From Lutjanus erythropterus (taxonomy: Eukaryota > Chordata > Actinopteri > Lutjaniformes > Lutjanidae), in contig CM034601.1 of assembly GCA_020091685.1 (NCBI GenBank), positions 1,736,920-1,800,919 of the forward strand: a DNA stretch of 64,000 nucleotides, read 5' to 3'. Numbering within the stretch: the stretch's first letter is position 1; the number at the start of each line of letters is the position of its first letter. The notes beneath the pieces were generated by a model that saw nothing but the letters and a program-made list of their open reading frames with translations, was not told the DNA's origin and searched no databases. The position numbers and the translations under genes are program-made. Positions 50,201-60,118 of this stretch are shown here, one piece after another.

Positions 50201-51231
50201 AAAGAAAGATGAGAATTTTGTTTAACCTGAGTGCAAAAATGACTAAAACCTTTATATTAATTATACCTTCTTAATTATCTGTCTATCAACTAATCGATTA
50301 ATCATTTTAGTTCTACTTTTTTTTTAATCTAACCTGTGTGCATGTTTTTGCCTCTTACATTTGGCAGCTAATCACTAATTAAGCCAGTTAGAGTCAAACT
50401 CTAAAGAAAGTATTTCACTGTGTAAAACAAGGGACAGTTCACCCCAAAATTAAAATACATATTTTCCTCTTATTGTGCTGTTTATCCATCCAGATAGTTT
50501 TGGTGGGAGTTGCTGGGTGTTGGAGACATCAGCTGTAAAGATGTCGGCCTTCTCTCCAATATAAAGAGACTAAATTACACTCGACGTTTGGTGTTCAAAG
50601 CACTCATGTAGGAACTACTTTGTTTCTAATAGAAAGTTTCTTTCTAATAGACAGAAAATAGTTCCTGCATAAAACTGCTCACAACAAAGTCTGACTATTT
50701 TAACACTCATCATTTTCAGAAATTATGACCTGGTTACTCAAAAGAAAATCTACAAATGTGTATATATATATATATTTTTTTTTTTTTGACAATTTGAGCA
50801 CCACAAGCCAAAAGCCATCTAGTTCCATAACACCTGAGAGAAGACAGACATCTCTACGGCCGATGTCTCCAAAACTCAAAAAAAAAAAATCTCGATAGCT
50901 GAACACTACAGATAAAATTTGCATCTCTGATTTTGGGATGCCATTCAGAACTTCTACTGGAGAAAAACCTTAAATTATTATTTTGGACTCTCGATAGATT
51001 ATTCCTCAACAAACTTCTCAACAAAAAACTGAATGTCCTCTGCATAAATCAGGGCTCTTTGTCCTTTGCTTCTTGTTCGATCTGGATGTATTTGTATCTT
51101 TTACTGACTGTACCTCTTTTCCTCTTCTGTTCCAGGGCCCGGTGATATACGCCCAGTTGGATCACTCAGGCAGCAAAAACTCGTTCCATAAGATGGAGCC
51201 AGTCGTCTACGCTGACATCCGTAAAAACTGA
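26162..51231 (+). CDS. mpzl1: mpzl1, myelin protein zero-like 1 (PZR), complete coding sequence in 6 exons
   Basis: MPZL1 is a single-pass immunoglobulin-superfamily membrane glycoprotein. When phosphorylated on its ITIM tyrosines it recruits SHP-2 and signals in adhesion and migration. Coding exons are 26162-26234, 35029-35210, 42394-42604, 45438-45567, 49264-49369 and 51136-51231, totalling 798 bp for 265 residues; the human protein is 269. Layout: signal peptide about 1-25; V-type Ig domain with disulfide cysteines C52 and C133, core W68 and D127-x-G-x-F-x-C133; sequons N44 and N128; membrane span about 164-188; basic linker 189-234; ITIMs VIYAQL (Y239) and VVYADI (Y259), ending in RKN as in mammals. 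Every join is in phase. MPZ and MPZL2/3 lack these ITIMs, so mpzl1 (or a teleost co-orthologue such as mpzl1l) is the best call. Confidence 0.95.
28120..28587. mobile_element. GGCCTGGG-ended nonautonomous element
   Basis: The left end TAGGCCTGGGCAGTAAAACA and the right end TATTACCCAGGCCCA are inverted copies. The 468-bp interior is AT-rich and noncoding. Flanks CCCCTGAT and CCCTTAAA agree at only 5 of 8 bases, so no target duplication is claimed. Confidence 0.5.
28660..29120. mobile_element. TTAA-type repeat, 5'-truncated copy
   Basis: Contains GTTACTCAAAATAATCCACA and GACATCTCTACGGCCAAT, and ends TTTTGGGGTGGACTGTCC, all shared with copies at 35828, 49599 and 50430. The left terminus is missing. 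Confidence 0.6.
30723..30750. repeat. short TG-rich tract
   Basis: GTGTGTGTGTGTCTGTGTGTG-like run in mpzl1 intron 1, interrupted by CT. Confidence 0.8.
32636..33566. mobile_element. inner hAT-like element, 931 bp, perfect 8-bp target duplication
   Basis: Starts TAGGGGTGTGTATCTC and ends GAATCGTTACACCTCTA, whose complement begins TAGAGGTGTAACG. It is flanked by GTTAATGC at 32628-32635 and 33567-33574. Inner phrases (AGAGACAGAGAGAAGGAGAC, GTTTCATATGAAGAGT, AAAGTTTGGTGGTGCGAC) recur in the outer copy after 33575. Noncoding and nonautonomous. A TACGATACGATAC run is near 32730. Confidence 0.88.
33840..34051. mobile_element. palindromic hAT-type MITE inside the outer element
   Basis: Two 87-bp inverted arms (33840-33926 and 33965-34051) differ at one position and enclose a 38-bp loop. 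The ends are CAGTGATGCCC and GGGCACCACTG. Flanks GTGTAGAA (33832-33839) and GTGTAGAG (34052-34059) form a near-perfect 8-bp target duplication. The small size and lack of coding make it a MITE. Confidence 0.9.
35029..35210 (+). CDS. mpzl1: mpzl1 exon 2, first half of Ig domain
   Basis: A 182-bp exon with acceptor ATTAACAG and donor GTGAGT. It encodes residues 25-85, including EIHADPEVMMQNGTTGVLRC (first Ig cysteine C52, sequon N44) and SVTWSFQS (core Trp W68). It ends at a codon boundary. Confidence 0.95.
36011..36277 (+). mobile_element. GGGCTGCAG-type repeat nested in the TTAA element
   Basis: Opens GGGGCTGCAGCAATTAGCTG and includes GATTAGTTAATTATTTTGAT. It sits between two segments of the host repeat that are continuous in other copies. 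Confidence 0.55.
36493..37270. mobile_element. GGCCTGTTTCTGAAAGCAGG repeat nested in the TTAA element
   Basis: The start phrase is followed by AACAAACTCTGAGCCTAATC, wording I know from a common fish nonautonomous element, possibly PIF/Harbinger. The matching far end is not clear. Confidence 0.45.
40261..40746. mobile_element. palindromic TTAA-flanked element
   Basis: TTAA at 40261-40264 and 40743-40746 border inverted ends GGGAGAGTTCACCC and GGGGTGAACTATTCC. Internal arms repeat the palindrome: GAATGGTGACCAGTTTTCAA near 40382 and its complement near 40575. Noncoding. Confidence 0.75.
42394..42604 (+). CDS. mpzl1: mpzl1 exon 3, second half of Ig domain
   Basis: A 211-bp exon with acceptor CTTTGTAG and donor GTAAAT. 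It encodes residues 86-155: IFYFSNGKGFPGHEEFKDRV, then LSPAQFSDNGTFFCDVKNPP. DNGTFFC supplies the second Ig cysteine C133 and a second sequon (N128). It ends with one base of a split Glu codon. Confidence 0.96.
42605..45437 (+). other. mpzl1 intron 3
   Basis: 2.8 kb. It has a short CA-rich tract near 42807-42832, a CCACCAGAGGTCAG motif at 43925-43938 that is a weak CTCF match, and an AATCGAATC-rich repeat at about 44025-44485. No coding sequence was found. Confidence 0.75.
44025..44485. mobile_element. AATCGAATC-rich nonautonomous repeat
   Basis: Starts TAGGGCCGGGTTAAAA and ends near AATCAATAACCAGGCGTA, roughly inverted. It contains TTGAATCGTGAATCGAATCG. It resembles a common fish hAT-derived repeat, but the flanks give no clean duplication. 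Confidence 0.45.
45438..45567 (+). CDS. mpzl1: mpzl1 exon 4, transmembrane segment
   Basis: A 130-bp exon with acceptor GTGTCCAG and donor GTGAGT. It encodes ESLPQSNT, a roughly 25-residue hydrophobic span rich in A, V, L, I and C, then MRVLHNRHDYEG. The basic residues after the span mark the cytoplasmic side. It ends with two bases of a Gly codon. Confidence 0.93.
45677..45850 (+). mobile_element. tRNA-derived SINE
   Basis: The tRNA-like head carries a Pol III A box TAGTTCAGTTGG (45689-45700) and B box GGTTCAACTCC (45752-45762). It is followed by the tail CCCTTTGCTGTGTGTCATTT, CTCTCTCTCCCCATTTCCTG and CCATTAAAGGCATAAAA, a layout familiar from percomorph SINEs. The cloverleaf is too altered for a working tRNA gene. 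Confidence 0.82.
47573..47800 (+). mobile_element. GGGCTGCAAC-type repeat
   Basis: Begins AGGGCTGCAACTATCATTAC with TAATCAGCAGATTATTTTCTCC, then TTTGGTTTATAAAACATG. The right end is not resolved. Confidence 0.55.
49264..49369 (+). CDS. mpzl1: mpzl1 exon 5, cytoplasmic linker
   Basis: A 106-bp exon encoding CTSLESVSSQAPKPRKKVES then SLEGSRSTSPSGPLQ, resembling mammalian CSTSESLSPVKQAPRK... and the GSHQ end before the ITIM exon. The frame needs a one-base start, and an in-frame TAA at 49256-49258 excludes a longer exon, so the AG at 49262-49263 is the only fitting acceptor. That acceptor has a poor pyrimidine tract. The donor is GTAGGA. The length is not a multiple of three. Confidence 0.85.
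49599..49960 (+). mobile_element. TTAA-type repeat, 3'-truncated copy
   Basis: Starts TTAAAGGGACAGTTC and includes CTGTTTATCCATCCAGAC, GAGATGTCTGAGGCACTC and ATCATGACCCAGTTACTCAA. No right terminus was found. It lies 230 bp after mpzl1 exon 5. Confidence 0.6.
50430..50950. mobile_element. TTAA-type repeat, near full-length copy
   Basis: Left end AGGGACAGTTCACCCCAAAA and a right end degenerating at GATTTTGGGATGCC. It has internal inverted segments around 50620-50690. A TA/T tract (50758-50788) lies inside. Confidence 0.6.
50758..50788. repeat. TA/T low-complexity tract
   Basis: A run of alternating TA followed by about 16 T inside a repeat in mpzl1 intron 5. Confidence 0.85.
51136..51231 (+). 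CDS. mpzl1: mpzl1 exon 6, ITIM tail and stop
   Basis: A 96-bp coding part after the acceptor TCTGTTCCAG. It encodes GPVIYAQLDHSGSKNSFHKM and EPVVYADIRKN with TGA at 51229-51231. VIYAQL and VVYADI fit the ITIM pattern (I/V/L/S)xYxx(I/V/L), spaced 20 residues apart. In mammals both are needed for tandem SH2 docking of SHP-2. Confidence 0.97.
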   Translation, partial: GPVIYAQLDHSGSKNSFHKMEPVVYADIRKN

Positions 51232-51261
51232 AGAGGAGCTGGGGACCAAAAACAAAAAAAG

Positions 51262-51271
51262 AATAAATAAA
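51262..51271 (+). promoter_or_regulatory. proximal poly(A) signals, two overlapping AATAAA
   Basis: AATAAATAAA starts 31 bp after the mpzl1 stop. Use would create an unusually short 3'UTR. Confidence 0.4.
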
Positions 51272-53555
51272 ACACAGTAAAGTATCAGACCTCTCTATCA
51301 GCTGCTCTTGGGAAGGGTGGGAATAATATTTCGACAGGGACAGAAATTGGTGCAGTTTATCCATTTTTTTTTCTCTCTCATCTTTCGTCCTCTGGAAGCA
51401 TGATGCTGTTACATGATAAAAGTGATGTCTCCATGTGCTTTATTGTAAAGACGATGAAAGCAAAGAAACAAACTAGTGGACACTATGTTACTCCATCAAA
51501 TCAAAGCCTTGAAATTGTCCTCCAATACAGGGATCAAAGTAAGAATCAGAATGCCTTCATAGATATCATTCCACATGTAAGAATATTTTATTTTAATTAA
51601 TCATCGAAGCTTCGTGCCTACAAAAGGTTTTGCAGGCTGTTGCACCAGCTGATCATCAGCCAACTCTGACGGCTACATTTCAATCTCTTATCTCAACTAG
51701 ATCAACACTAATCATGATGTTGTTGCAGAAACTGACATTACTAACTAGCATGGAAAGAGATTTAAAAAACACAGTTTACCTTAACATGTGAACTATCTGA
51801 GATGTGATTCAACAACAAAATCACCTCGTTATTTATCGATAGTTCTGCAGTAGTTGGTGTTTTTTGTTCAGGTGAAGACGGCCGAAGGACAAGCAGGTCA
51901 TTAAGTCAAAAGTTTTTGTTACGCACGACAAACTATAGTGGTGACAATTCCCATCTCCTGTGAATGCAGCACAGACTCACATCTTGTCTAATCCAAGTGA
52001 CGTTAACTGTCCTGTGTGCGACGCAGTTTAAATGTCAAAGAAAAGTTATTTAAACCAACTAAAGCTGGACAGACACCGTACGATTTATCATTTCATGTTT
52101 GAATTTGCCGTTCTGTGCAGCCAAAACCATCATGACTTCAGTGCCCGAACTGAACATTAACACGGGAAATTTGATCTGTTTTGTGTGGCGTCCTGAACAG
52201 TTTTGATTTTAGAAAAAAGGGGAAAAGGCAGTGTTACTTTGTCGAGTTCTACTGTGACCAGAAAGGAAGAAGAGGAGGGGAGAAGTCTGTTTTACAGCAA
52301 GATTCAGTTTGACTTCTGTCACAGATCAGCCTCAGTCAAGAATACACTCATCCACAACATGTAAAATACTGGTGCATTAATAACCAGCTCATTACAGGTT
52401 ATAACAGGTCTTTAGGAACATCAGGTTGCTGAGCTGCTAATCTGAATTCCCGACATGCAAATCATTGAATAACAGCTTAAACCATCTGGCCGTCGGAGGA
52501 TCGGTTCAGCCGTTGTGACTCCTCAAACTTCCTGTTCTTGGTGGAAATTGGGCCTGATTCTAAAAGTAGTCAGAGGAGACGACTTCAGGGTTTCACCGTG
52601 TCCTAACTGAACGCAAGGGAAGTGAGCGGCAGCGACATGAATGTCCTAACTGGACGTGAGTGACGCCCTGTTTCTGTTTATTACGTTGCTCGTGTTGGAA
52701 GAGCTGCAGAACGGCTGATTCATGAGGAGCTTTCAATACAATAATTTAAGTTAAAAAAACCTAAATAAGGAGGAAGCTGCTTTTCAGGGTGATTGACCTT
52801 CACTAACAGTAACCTACTGACTGTTGGCTGTATTAAACGTCATTTCCAGTTAAGAAACATCAAAATATCACAATATAAAATATGTTTTCTGTTTAAAAAC
52901 TTTTACTTGTTGGTACTTGGTTTGATTATATGACAGATGAACATATTTAACAGATTCACTGTTGACACGGAGGATTCAATGTTAGCGATTGTTGGACGCT
53001 TGTGTTCAGTTAGAACACTGTGATCATGGAAATCTCCACTGAGAACTACTGCACAGACAAACAGTTGTTAAAAACCTTTTGTAGCTCCAGAAGGAGAAGA
53101 CGACATGTTTGAAAATGAAAAAAAAGACCTGTGTCCATCATGAGTCTGACCATATAATGAAACTCTGGTACTCTTCACCTGTACAGTGTCTGTCCAGCGT
53201 TACACTTAATGTCATCTCTGAACTTTTAACACCATGTTGTGACTAACTTTGCTTTTCTAAAATGACATTCCACCTGAGTTTAACTTTAAACCAGCTGGTG
53301 CAGCAGGCTGCTGAAGCCTCAGTTCATCTCCTTTGTTGGGCAGTTCCATAGTGATCTTGTTTTGTACGGGCGAATAATGTAGAGTTAGATTTTACATCGC
53401 CTTCAGTAACTTTGCATGCAGTTATAATGACATCTTAAAGACTAAAGCTGGTACTCCGCAGATAGATGTAAAACCGAAGAAGCCGTCTGACGTTGTGTTA
53501 ACTGTGAATGCTTCAGTTTTCTGTAGAGTTCTGGCATGTTGTTGTGGTACCTTTC

Positions 53556-53561
53556 AATAAA
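53556..53561 (+). promoter_or_regulatory. candidate poly(A) signal AATAAA for mpzl1
   Basis: A canonical hexamer in a context free of recognised transposons. Another AATAAA is at 53818-53823. Confidence 0.5.
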
Positions 53562-54232
53562 AACTGCCTCCCGTTTGATTTTCACCTCAGTGGAACATGT
53601 TCTTTAACCAGTTTCCGTTTCTTACCGGCTGCTTTATAACCAGTTTTAGGTGCTCTGGATGTCTGTGAACACACAGGCTGTATAACCCAGGTCGAGGTTT
53701 TTGTTTTAGTTCTGAATCATGCTTTAAGAAGTTTTTTTTCTGCCTGTTTATAGAAGAAACTGTAATAACCTGGGCGGTTTTTGTTTTTCAGCTGAGTTTT
53801 TGATATATGCATGTTAAAATAAAAATGTTCAACTGAGGTGAAATATCTTCTTTTATGAAAACTGGGAGCTCTCAAATGCTAAATACACTGTTTGCATGCA
53901 ATTTACTAACATAACAAACATTATTATGAGAATATCCATCCTTTTTTTCATCTATGTATTGTGTAAAGCTCTTTTTTTTAAACTAATGGGCCAAATATAT
54001 TAGGTTAAGTTCTTTTCAGATGCTTTTAAGCTTTAAAATGCATTCCAAATTTGTCTGATTTTGTTTTGTTTGAAGCCTTTAAAAACCAAATTTATGTTAC
54101 AGTTTTGTCTGTTATGGTTCAATGACTTATGAGAATGATATTTGTGTTGCAACCAGTCTAAATGCCTTCAGCTTCAGCTTGTGATTCCGAATGCAGTAAA
54201 GAAAAAAAAAAATCTCCATGTTGACCAGTATT

Positions 54233-54240
54233 TGTAAATA
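54233..54240 (+). promoter_or_regulatory. Pumilio-type motif TGTAAATA
   Basis: Matches the PUF recognition pattern UGUANAUA. It is meaningful only if the mpzl1 3'UTR extends this far. Confidence 0.3.
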
Positions 54241-54587
54241 TTTCCTGCTCATGTAAGATATAGTGCTGTTTACTGTAACTCATTCCAGTGTGGTGTGGCT
54301 GTGGATGTCTTTCCAGAGAGGGAAAGTAGTTTGCTGTAGAGGTCTAGAAAGATGGTGGCATGTTTTCTCTTTTTAGTCTTAATTATTTGTCACCGTACAA
54401 CTCCAACACATACGGTGCCTGCAGAAAAGTGTGGAGCCTCTCGAGTCAAAATGGCTTGAATTAAACTTTCTTTAGTAAAAAAAGAGGTTCAAAAAAGGTT
54501 TGTTTTTGTTCCAGTGCCACATTCATATGAAATCCAAAAGATCCATCCAACATAATATTGTTAAATCTGTAAAAACTGACATTTTGA

Positions 54588-54604
54588 CCACTAGGGGGCA
54601 GCAG
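54588..54604 (+). promoter_or_regulatory. strong CTCF-like motif
   Basis: CCACTAGGGGGCAGCAG fits the vertebrate CTCF core CCASYAGRKGGCRS closely. Occupancy cannot be judged from sequence. Confidence 0.5.
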
Positions 54605-55954
54605 GAACAAATTATAAACACAACATTTACATCCTGTTAGCAAACAGCTGCCTGATGAATGTACGTACAATTTTCACTCTCTTTTAGCCCCGTTTTTGGT
54701 CTCCACCAACTCCTGAGTGAAGTGTCTGGCTTTTCAGCTGCTAAATGCTCCACTGTGTTCACCAGGTAGTGGCTGACTGTGTCCGTCTGCTGTTTAATGC
54801 TCAACAGAAAGAGTCCAGTGGGTTTTTAGAGCTTTTCAGCTAAAAACGCATCACCAAAAACTGTGAGAGTGAACCAAACAGTAACGTTGGACAGTTAAAC
54901 AACGAGTTCACACTTATTATAAATCTCCATGAAGCCATAAAGGGATGATGGAGATTCAGCTTGTAATTTAAACCCTCTGACACTGTCATATCTTTTTATT
55001 TTATATCTTTTTATTTTAGATGCATCCAAATGGAGAATACTGTTTAACATAAATCTCTGCTAGCGAATATTACTTTGTTGTCTTAAGTAGGATTGATTGT
55101 ATCATTGTGAATGTCACTGATCTTTGTGTGCCAGTCCCACTGCTGTGCTCACAGTTTGGACCTTCTTAGACTGAAAGTCTGTGGCCATGATGGATGTAAA
55201 GCTCATTACACACCAGAGAACAGATCCACTGTAGACTATAGACTTGTCAAAAGTACTGATACTTCACTTTTTCAATACCACGTGTTTAAAAGCAATACAA
55301 TACTAACGTTCAAAAGTATGGAAAGTACTGAAGCTGTAAAAAATAAAAGTATCAAAGTTTGTAATTCTGGTACTGAGACAACTTTAGAAGAATAGAAGCA
55401 ATAAAGCCAGTTAACACTGTTAAAACAATAGACACAACATGCATCACAAATCATGATCACAACAGATCAGAAAACCTTCAGTCCTCTTAGATTTTCACTT
55501 TAAAAGGTCAGCATTCAGCCTCAAGCCTCATCTATACTCGTGTGCACAGACAGACAGTAGTTTATTATTATTTATTCTACTTTTTGTAGTCCGCAGTAGA
55601 TCGGTGTCTACTACGGTGTAATTGCTGTCTGTGTGGTCACTACAAATGTAGGGTAGGCGGATGTCCACACAGAGCCTACGCACAACAAAATTTAGGTTAC
55701 ACTGACGTTCACAGACAAAGTTTAATACCAGCTTTAGTGTGGCTACAGTTAGCATGTTAGCAATGAGAAATATTCCTGTTAGTTTGCTGACATTCGTATG
55801 TTGGCATGTCAGAGAGTAACTTCATAGCCGTTGCTGAGAGTTTAAAGTGTGTCGAGTTGAGCTCAGATTTATAATCTGTTGCTTATAACGGCATGCAGCA
55901 GTGATGTCACAATGCACCAGGGAGCACAGACCGCATTATTCCCCCATAATACTA

Positions 55955-56372
55955 TTCCGCCTCTCTGTGCTGTGATTGGCTACTAATACTGCACTGTGAT
56001 TGGCTAGTAGTTGTTGCCTTGATGGTCCTCATGATTGTCAGAAAGCCTTTCTAATGTTTTGAAAGGATCTATTTTTACTCAAACCATGATCTTTTCCTAA
56101 ACTTAACCAAGTAGTTTTGGTGCCTTAATCTGACCAAAGTGTGACTTAAAACTGAAAATATTTTTTAAAACCGAAAATAATCCTAATAAAGTTGACCTTT
56201 AGTGTAACACGGGACACAAGCCTCACTTTCCCTGGTTGAAGTCCTGCGTTTGAGACATTCATTTTCAAAACTGCCAATATCTACACATTGGGCCAGACTT
56301 GCACTCACAGCTGCAGCTAGCATCACAGGCAATGAGTACTAGCCAATCACAGCACAGGAGGGCGGGACTATG
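55955..56372. repeat. dispersed repeat with inverted ends
   Basis: CTGTGCTGTGATTGGCTACT (about 55967) is mirrored by AGTACTAGCCAATCACAGCA (about 56335). The middle carries TGATCTTTTCCTAAACTTAA, then CCAAGTAGTTTTGGTGCC, a phrase common in fish genomes. The class is unknown. Confidence 0.55.
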
Positions 56373-57638
56373 CTGAACAGTCAGAGAAAAATAACACAGA
56401 GTCAAACTGCTGGAGGTCAAAAAACAACTTTCAACTGCTAAGCTGCTGTCTAACATGCAACATGTGTCTCAGCATAACATGCTAGTATTTAGCATGTTAG
56501 CATGCTGTGATAGAAATGATCTCAAAATAAAGCCTGCCGAGTCTGTCAGGAATTCAGTCTGTTGTTTTACAGTTTTACAGGAGGTCAGCAGCCGTCAAGT
56601 CATCAGGGTTCGTCCTTTCAACCTTTAGAGACGGTGAATGTTTGTACCAAAAAATGAGACGAGTTCTCCTCTCAAGTTTTTTTTTTTTTAGCAGTAGCAG
56701 AGTTATTCTTTAATTTATTTCAAACTGTCTCTGTGGTGACTGAATACTTATTTACTCACTAAACCACCTTGTGACTGAAGAAAATGTTAGTTCAGTCCAT
56801 TTTGACTCGACTGAGGCGGTGACACCACACTGTCGGCTCTGTAGTCTTCCAGATTTGTTTTCTCTTCAATGTTCAAGTCTTTTCTGTTGATTTGTTTGTT
56901 TGTTTGTCTTCTTCTTACTAGTCAGCATGTACTTCAGCGTATTCACCAAATCAAAAAGAAAACAACCTGTATGATACCGACAAACCTTTACTGCTGGTCG
57001 CTTTGCTCTAATTGTGACTTGTTGCAGTGTTTAGTGCTGTTGTAGAAATTGTGATGTAAACTATAAATTATGAGAGATTTCCAGTTTGACCGAGTTTGCG
57101 CGCGACGTTTGGTGTGTTGGTGTCTTTAAAGTTTTGAGTGAAGGCAGGCTGCAGTGTTCACTCCACTCACAGCGAGTCTTAAAGTGCGTGCTTGGTGTTT
57201 TTTCGATGGTAAATAGTTGTGTGTTATTTGAGAATTGTTTGGTATGTTATGTTGTAAAATCTGCACTATGTCTTGCATATCAAAGACAAATTCCCTGTGA
57301 TTTTTTTTTTGTTTTGTTTTGTTTTCGTTCATCTCGGAATGACCTTGGCCTCTGTTAAATAACGTCTTTAAAACTGGAATGTTGTACATTTAGTGCCTTT
57401 TACATTTCATCAGCTAACTTGAACATCTGCTCCAAATAGAAAAGATAAGATTCATTTATTTTCCTTTTATTGTATGTATTTTTTTATACACATAATATCG
57501 CCTCTGTATCCACTGTTCAAATTTTATATAAAACTTATTCCTGGCCAACTATACTTGTGTTTGTTCTAATTATTATATTCTCACCAAACTGACAACTTTG
57601 GTGACAACTTCTCTTTTCTGTATTTTGGTTTTGCTCTG

Positions 57639-57644
57639 AATAAA
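57639..57644 (+). promoter_or_regulatory. distal candidate poly(A) signal AATAAA
   Basis: A canonical hexamer preceded by T-rich, UTR-like sequence. It would give a 6.4-kb mpzl1 3'UTR if used. Confidence 0.3.
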
Positions 57645-57946
57645 ATGTCTATACAAACATTATACCATTAAATCATGATTAATGGTGAAACGCATCGCAA
57701 TAACTATTTGAATATTTTTAGTTGTAGGAGGATTTTTCAGTCACATAATCATATTTTCTCTTTTTAACAGATAAACAACAAAGTTTTAAAGCTCTGACAG
57801 GCAAGTGAGAAAAACGTCCGATTTAAATTAATTTCTCTCGTGTGTTTATGACTTCAGAACAGGTGAACAAAAGTTTTGGCACGTGATAAAAAACATCATT
57901 GCCAGCATCATTTATTAAGTGTTTATTATTGTAATACTTATTTTGG

Positions 57947-57960
57947 CCACAAGAGGCAGA
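57947..57960 (+). promoter_or_regulatory. weak CTCF-like motif
   Basis: CCACAAGAGGCAGA partly fits the CTCF core. Confidence 0.25.
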
Positions 57961-60118
57961 AGTTCTCCACTGGTTGCCAGTTTAACACCAATTAAAATAC
58001 ATTTCCAGCCTTGAAACAGACATGACAGTCATGTTACATAACTTGCTCTTGTGGCCAAAAGTATGACAACAAACAAACAAACAAAAAATAATCCGGCAAA
58101 ACTCTTTTTCCCATATTTTTCACAGATTAAAAAAAAGAAAGATTATCCAAACAAAACCTTTTTTCACCTTTATCTTTAATGTACAACATGTAACTTCTGC
58201 CACTGTGGTGTCGCTCTCACATTACAACAATAACAGAAGTAGTTAAATGATGCTGTGAAGTGGCAAAGGATCATGGGAGTTGGTATTTTTCACTTGAAAT
58301 CAACAAATTACAACAATACAATCAGCACTGATTGATAATTTGTTCTGTTCTGTACAAGTTTGTTTATTTCAAAAAGGCCTGTCTTCAGATAACTAGTTGT
58401 CTTTCCTCTATATGGAGTGAGAAATACAGTATGAACAAATATTGGATATATTTATAGATAGTTGTATTATCCTGTAGTACAAGTGCAGATTAAAAGACGC
58501 ATGGAAATTTATAATTTTATGTGATTTTAATCGATCATGTGGCTCTTTAGCTCCTCTACTGTGGCTCCCTGTGACTTAAGCAAAAAAATATATATGGAAA
58601 TGGATATTATATTTTTCAAACATTTTAATTTGCATTTATCATTGATGAAGGTCTATGGAAAAGTTGAGAGAGCTCAAAATTTCAAGGCAGCGTACTGCAA
58701 TAGATTTTTGAGTTTGGACTCCCAACTCAAAAACTGAAAAGATTTTACCAATTACTTAATGTTTTGTTGAAATAATTTCATTTTCTTCTTTACATAAACT
58801 TAAATCCAGGTTTTACAAACCTTTAATTTATTGAAAATACATTTAAATTTATTTATTATTGGCTCAGTGCCTTTTCCTTTATATTTTGATGGTGGTTCAT
58901 CTTCTTCAGTCTCCATAAATTCACTATAGACGCCAAAAAAAAAAAAAAAAAGAGATAGGTGCAGTTCCAGACAGATTTTCTTTTTTTGGCCACAAAAAGC
59001 TCTAAAAGTTGTAAAGTAATAGATCAGAAACCTGCAGAGAGAGAACACAGAGGGTGACGTGGAACAAAGTTCTCAGGCTGGAATCGAACAGACAATGTTT
59101 TAATTACGTGACATACAGACTGGAGCTCAACCTGACGCCGCTCAGACTGTTCTTAGTTTACAGCACACGTGTTTGTGTGTGTGACGCCTTACTCAGCAAA
59201 CTTCCTCTGTGCCTCTTTTATGTTTTACAGCAGAGTTTTTACTGTCAGACCCCCAACAGTCCTGTCAGATTAACACAAGTACACCTTCACAAACACCACT
59301 AATTATTAAACAATTTGTTTAAATGTTAATTCCACTATATATTAGATTGTCTTGGACACAGGAATAATCAAACTACACCCTCAGATCTGTACACACAAAA
59401 ACATGCACCCCAACAGTACTGACCAAAGTGATGCACAGATACCTGACCTAAAGTAACCACACAAAAGTCCTGTAGAAAATTATTCTCCAAATGCCGCACA
59501 AAAAACAACCACACTGATGTCCTACATGAGGTTATTTCACAGCAAATGTCCTGCATTAAATTACTGCACGAATGTCCTGCACCAAAATTCTGCACATCCC
59601 CTCCTCCTCACCCCTCACACCCACATTTCATCTCCTACTGTTAAACAGTTTGATTGATCAGAGGACCGACAAAAAGTTGGACATGTTCAGTTTGAAGTTC
59701 AGTAACCTGCACCGTCTGCCCGCAGGCGTCAGCTCGGTCTCCTCATGAAGGACGTGATTTAAGTCAGTCGTGATTTTAACCCTGTAAAGTCTGACAAATA
59801 ATCAAATAACAACACCACAGTCTAAATATAAATTACTCAGAAATAATTCAGGCTCTATTTTGGATTTTTGCTGCTAATTCCAATATCAGGGAGAAAATAT
59901 GCAGTAGTAAAGTAGAAGTGCAATAAAATCCAAAATGACACAAGGGCACTAAACAGTAAAAAAAAAAAAAATCACTGGTATTTTTAATGATTATAAATTA
60001 CTATAAATAAAAAAAAAAATAGAGCAACCTGAAGTAAGAAAACTATGAAATATACATAAAATGCTGCCTATAAAATTATAACTCAATATATATACACAGT
60101 ATATACAGTGATACTGAT

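Larger units (their letters stand above)
49370..51135 (+). other. mpzl1 intron 5
   Basis: 1.8 kb carrying two copies of the TTAA-type repeat (49599-49960 and 50430-50950), the tail of a GGGCTGCA-type repeat near 50288-50318, and a TA/T tract at 50758-50788. Retention of this intron would add 28 residues after Q234 before the stop at 49454-49456. Confidence 0.75.
51232..53590 (+). other. mpzl1: mpzl1 3'UTR, probable
   Basis: Sequence after the stop. Overlapping AATAAA hexamers at 51262-51271 could give a very short UTR. AATAAA at 53556-53561 would give about 2.3 kb. No open frames of interest or transposon ends were recognised, fitting a UTR. Confidence 0.55.
53591..57660 (+). other. possible extended mpzl1 3'UTR or intergenic DNA
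   Basis: No genes. It holds AATAAA at 53818-53823 and 57639-57644, a Pumilio-type TGTAAATA at 54233-54240, a strong CTCF-like motif at 54588-54604, and a repeat with inverted ends at about 55955-56372. Whether transcripts reach 57.66 kb cannot be told from sequence. Confidence 0.45.
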
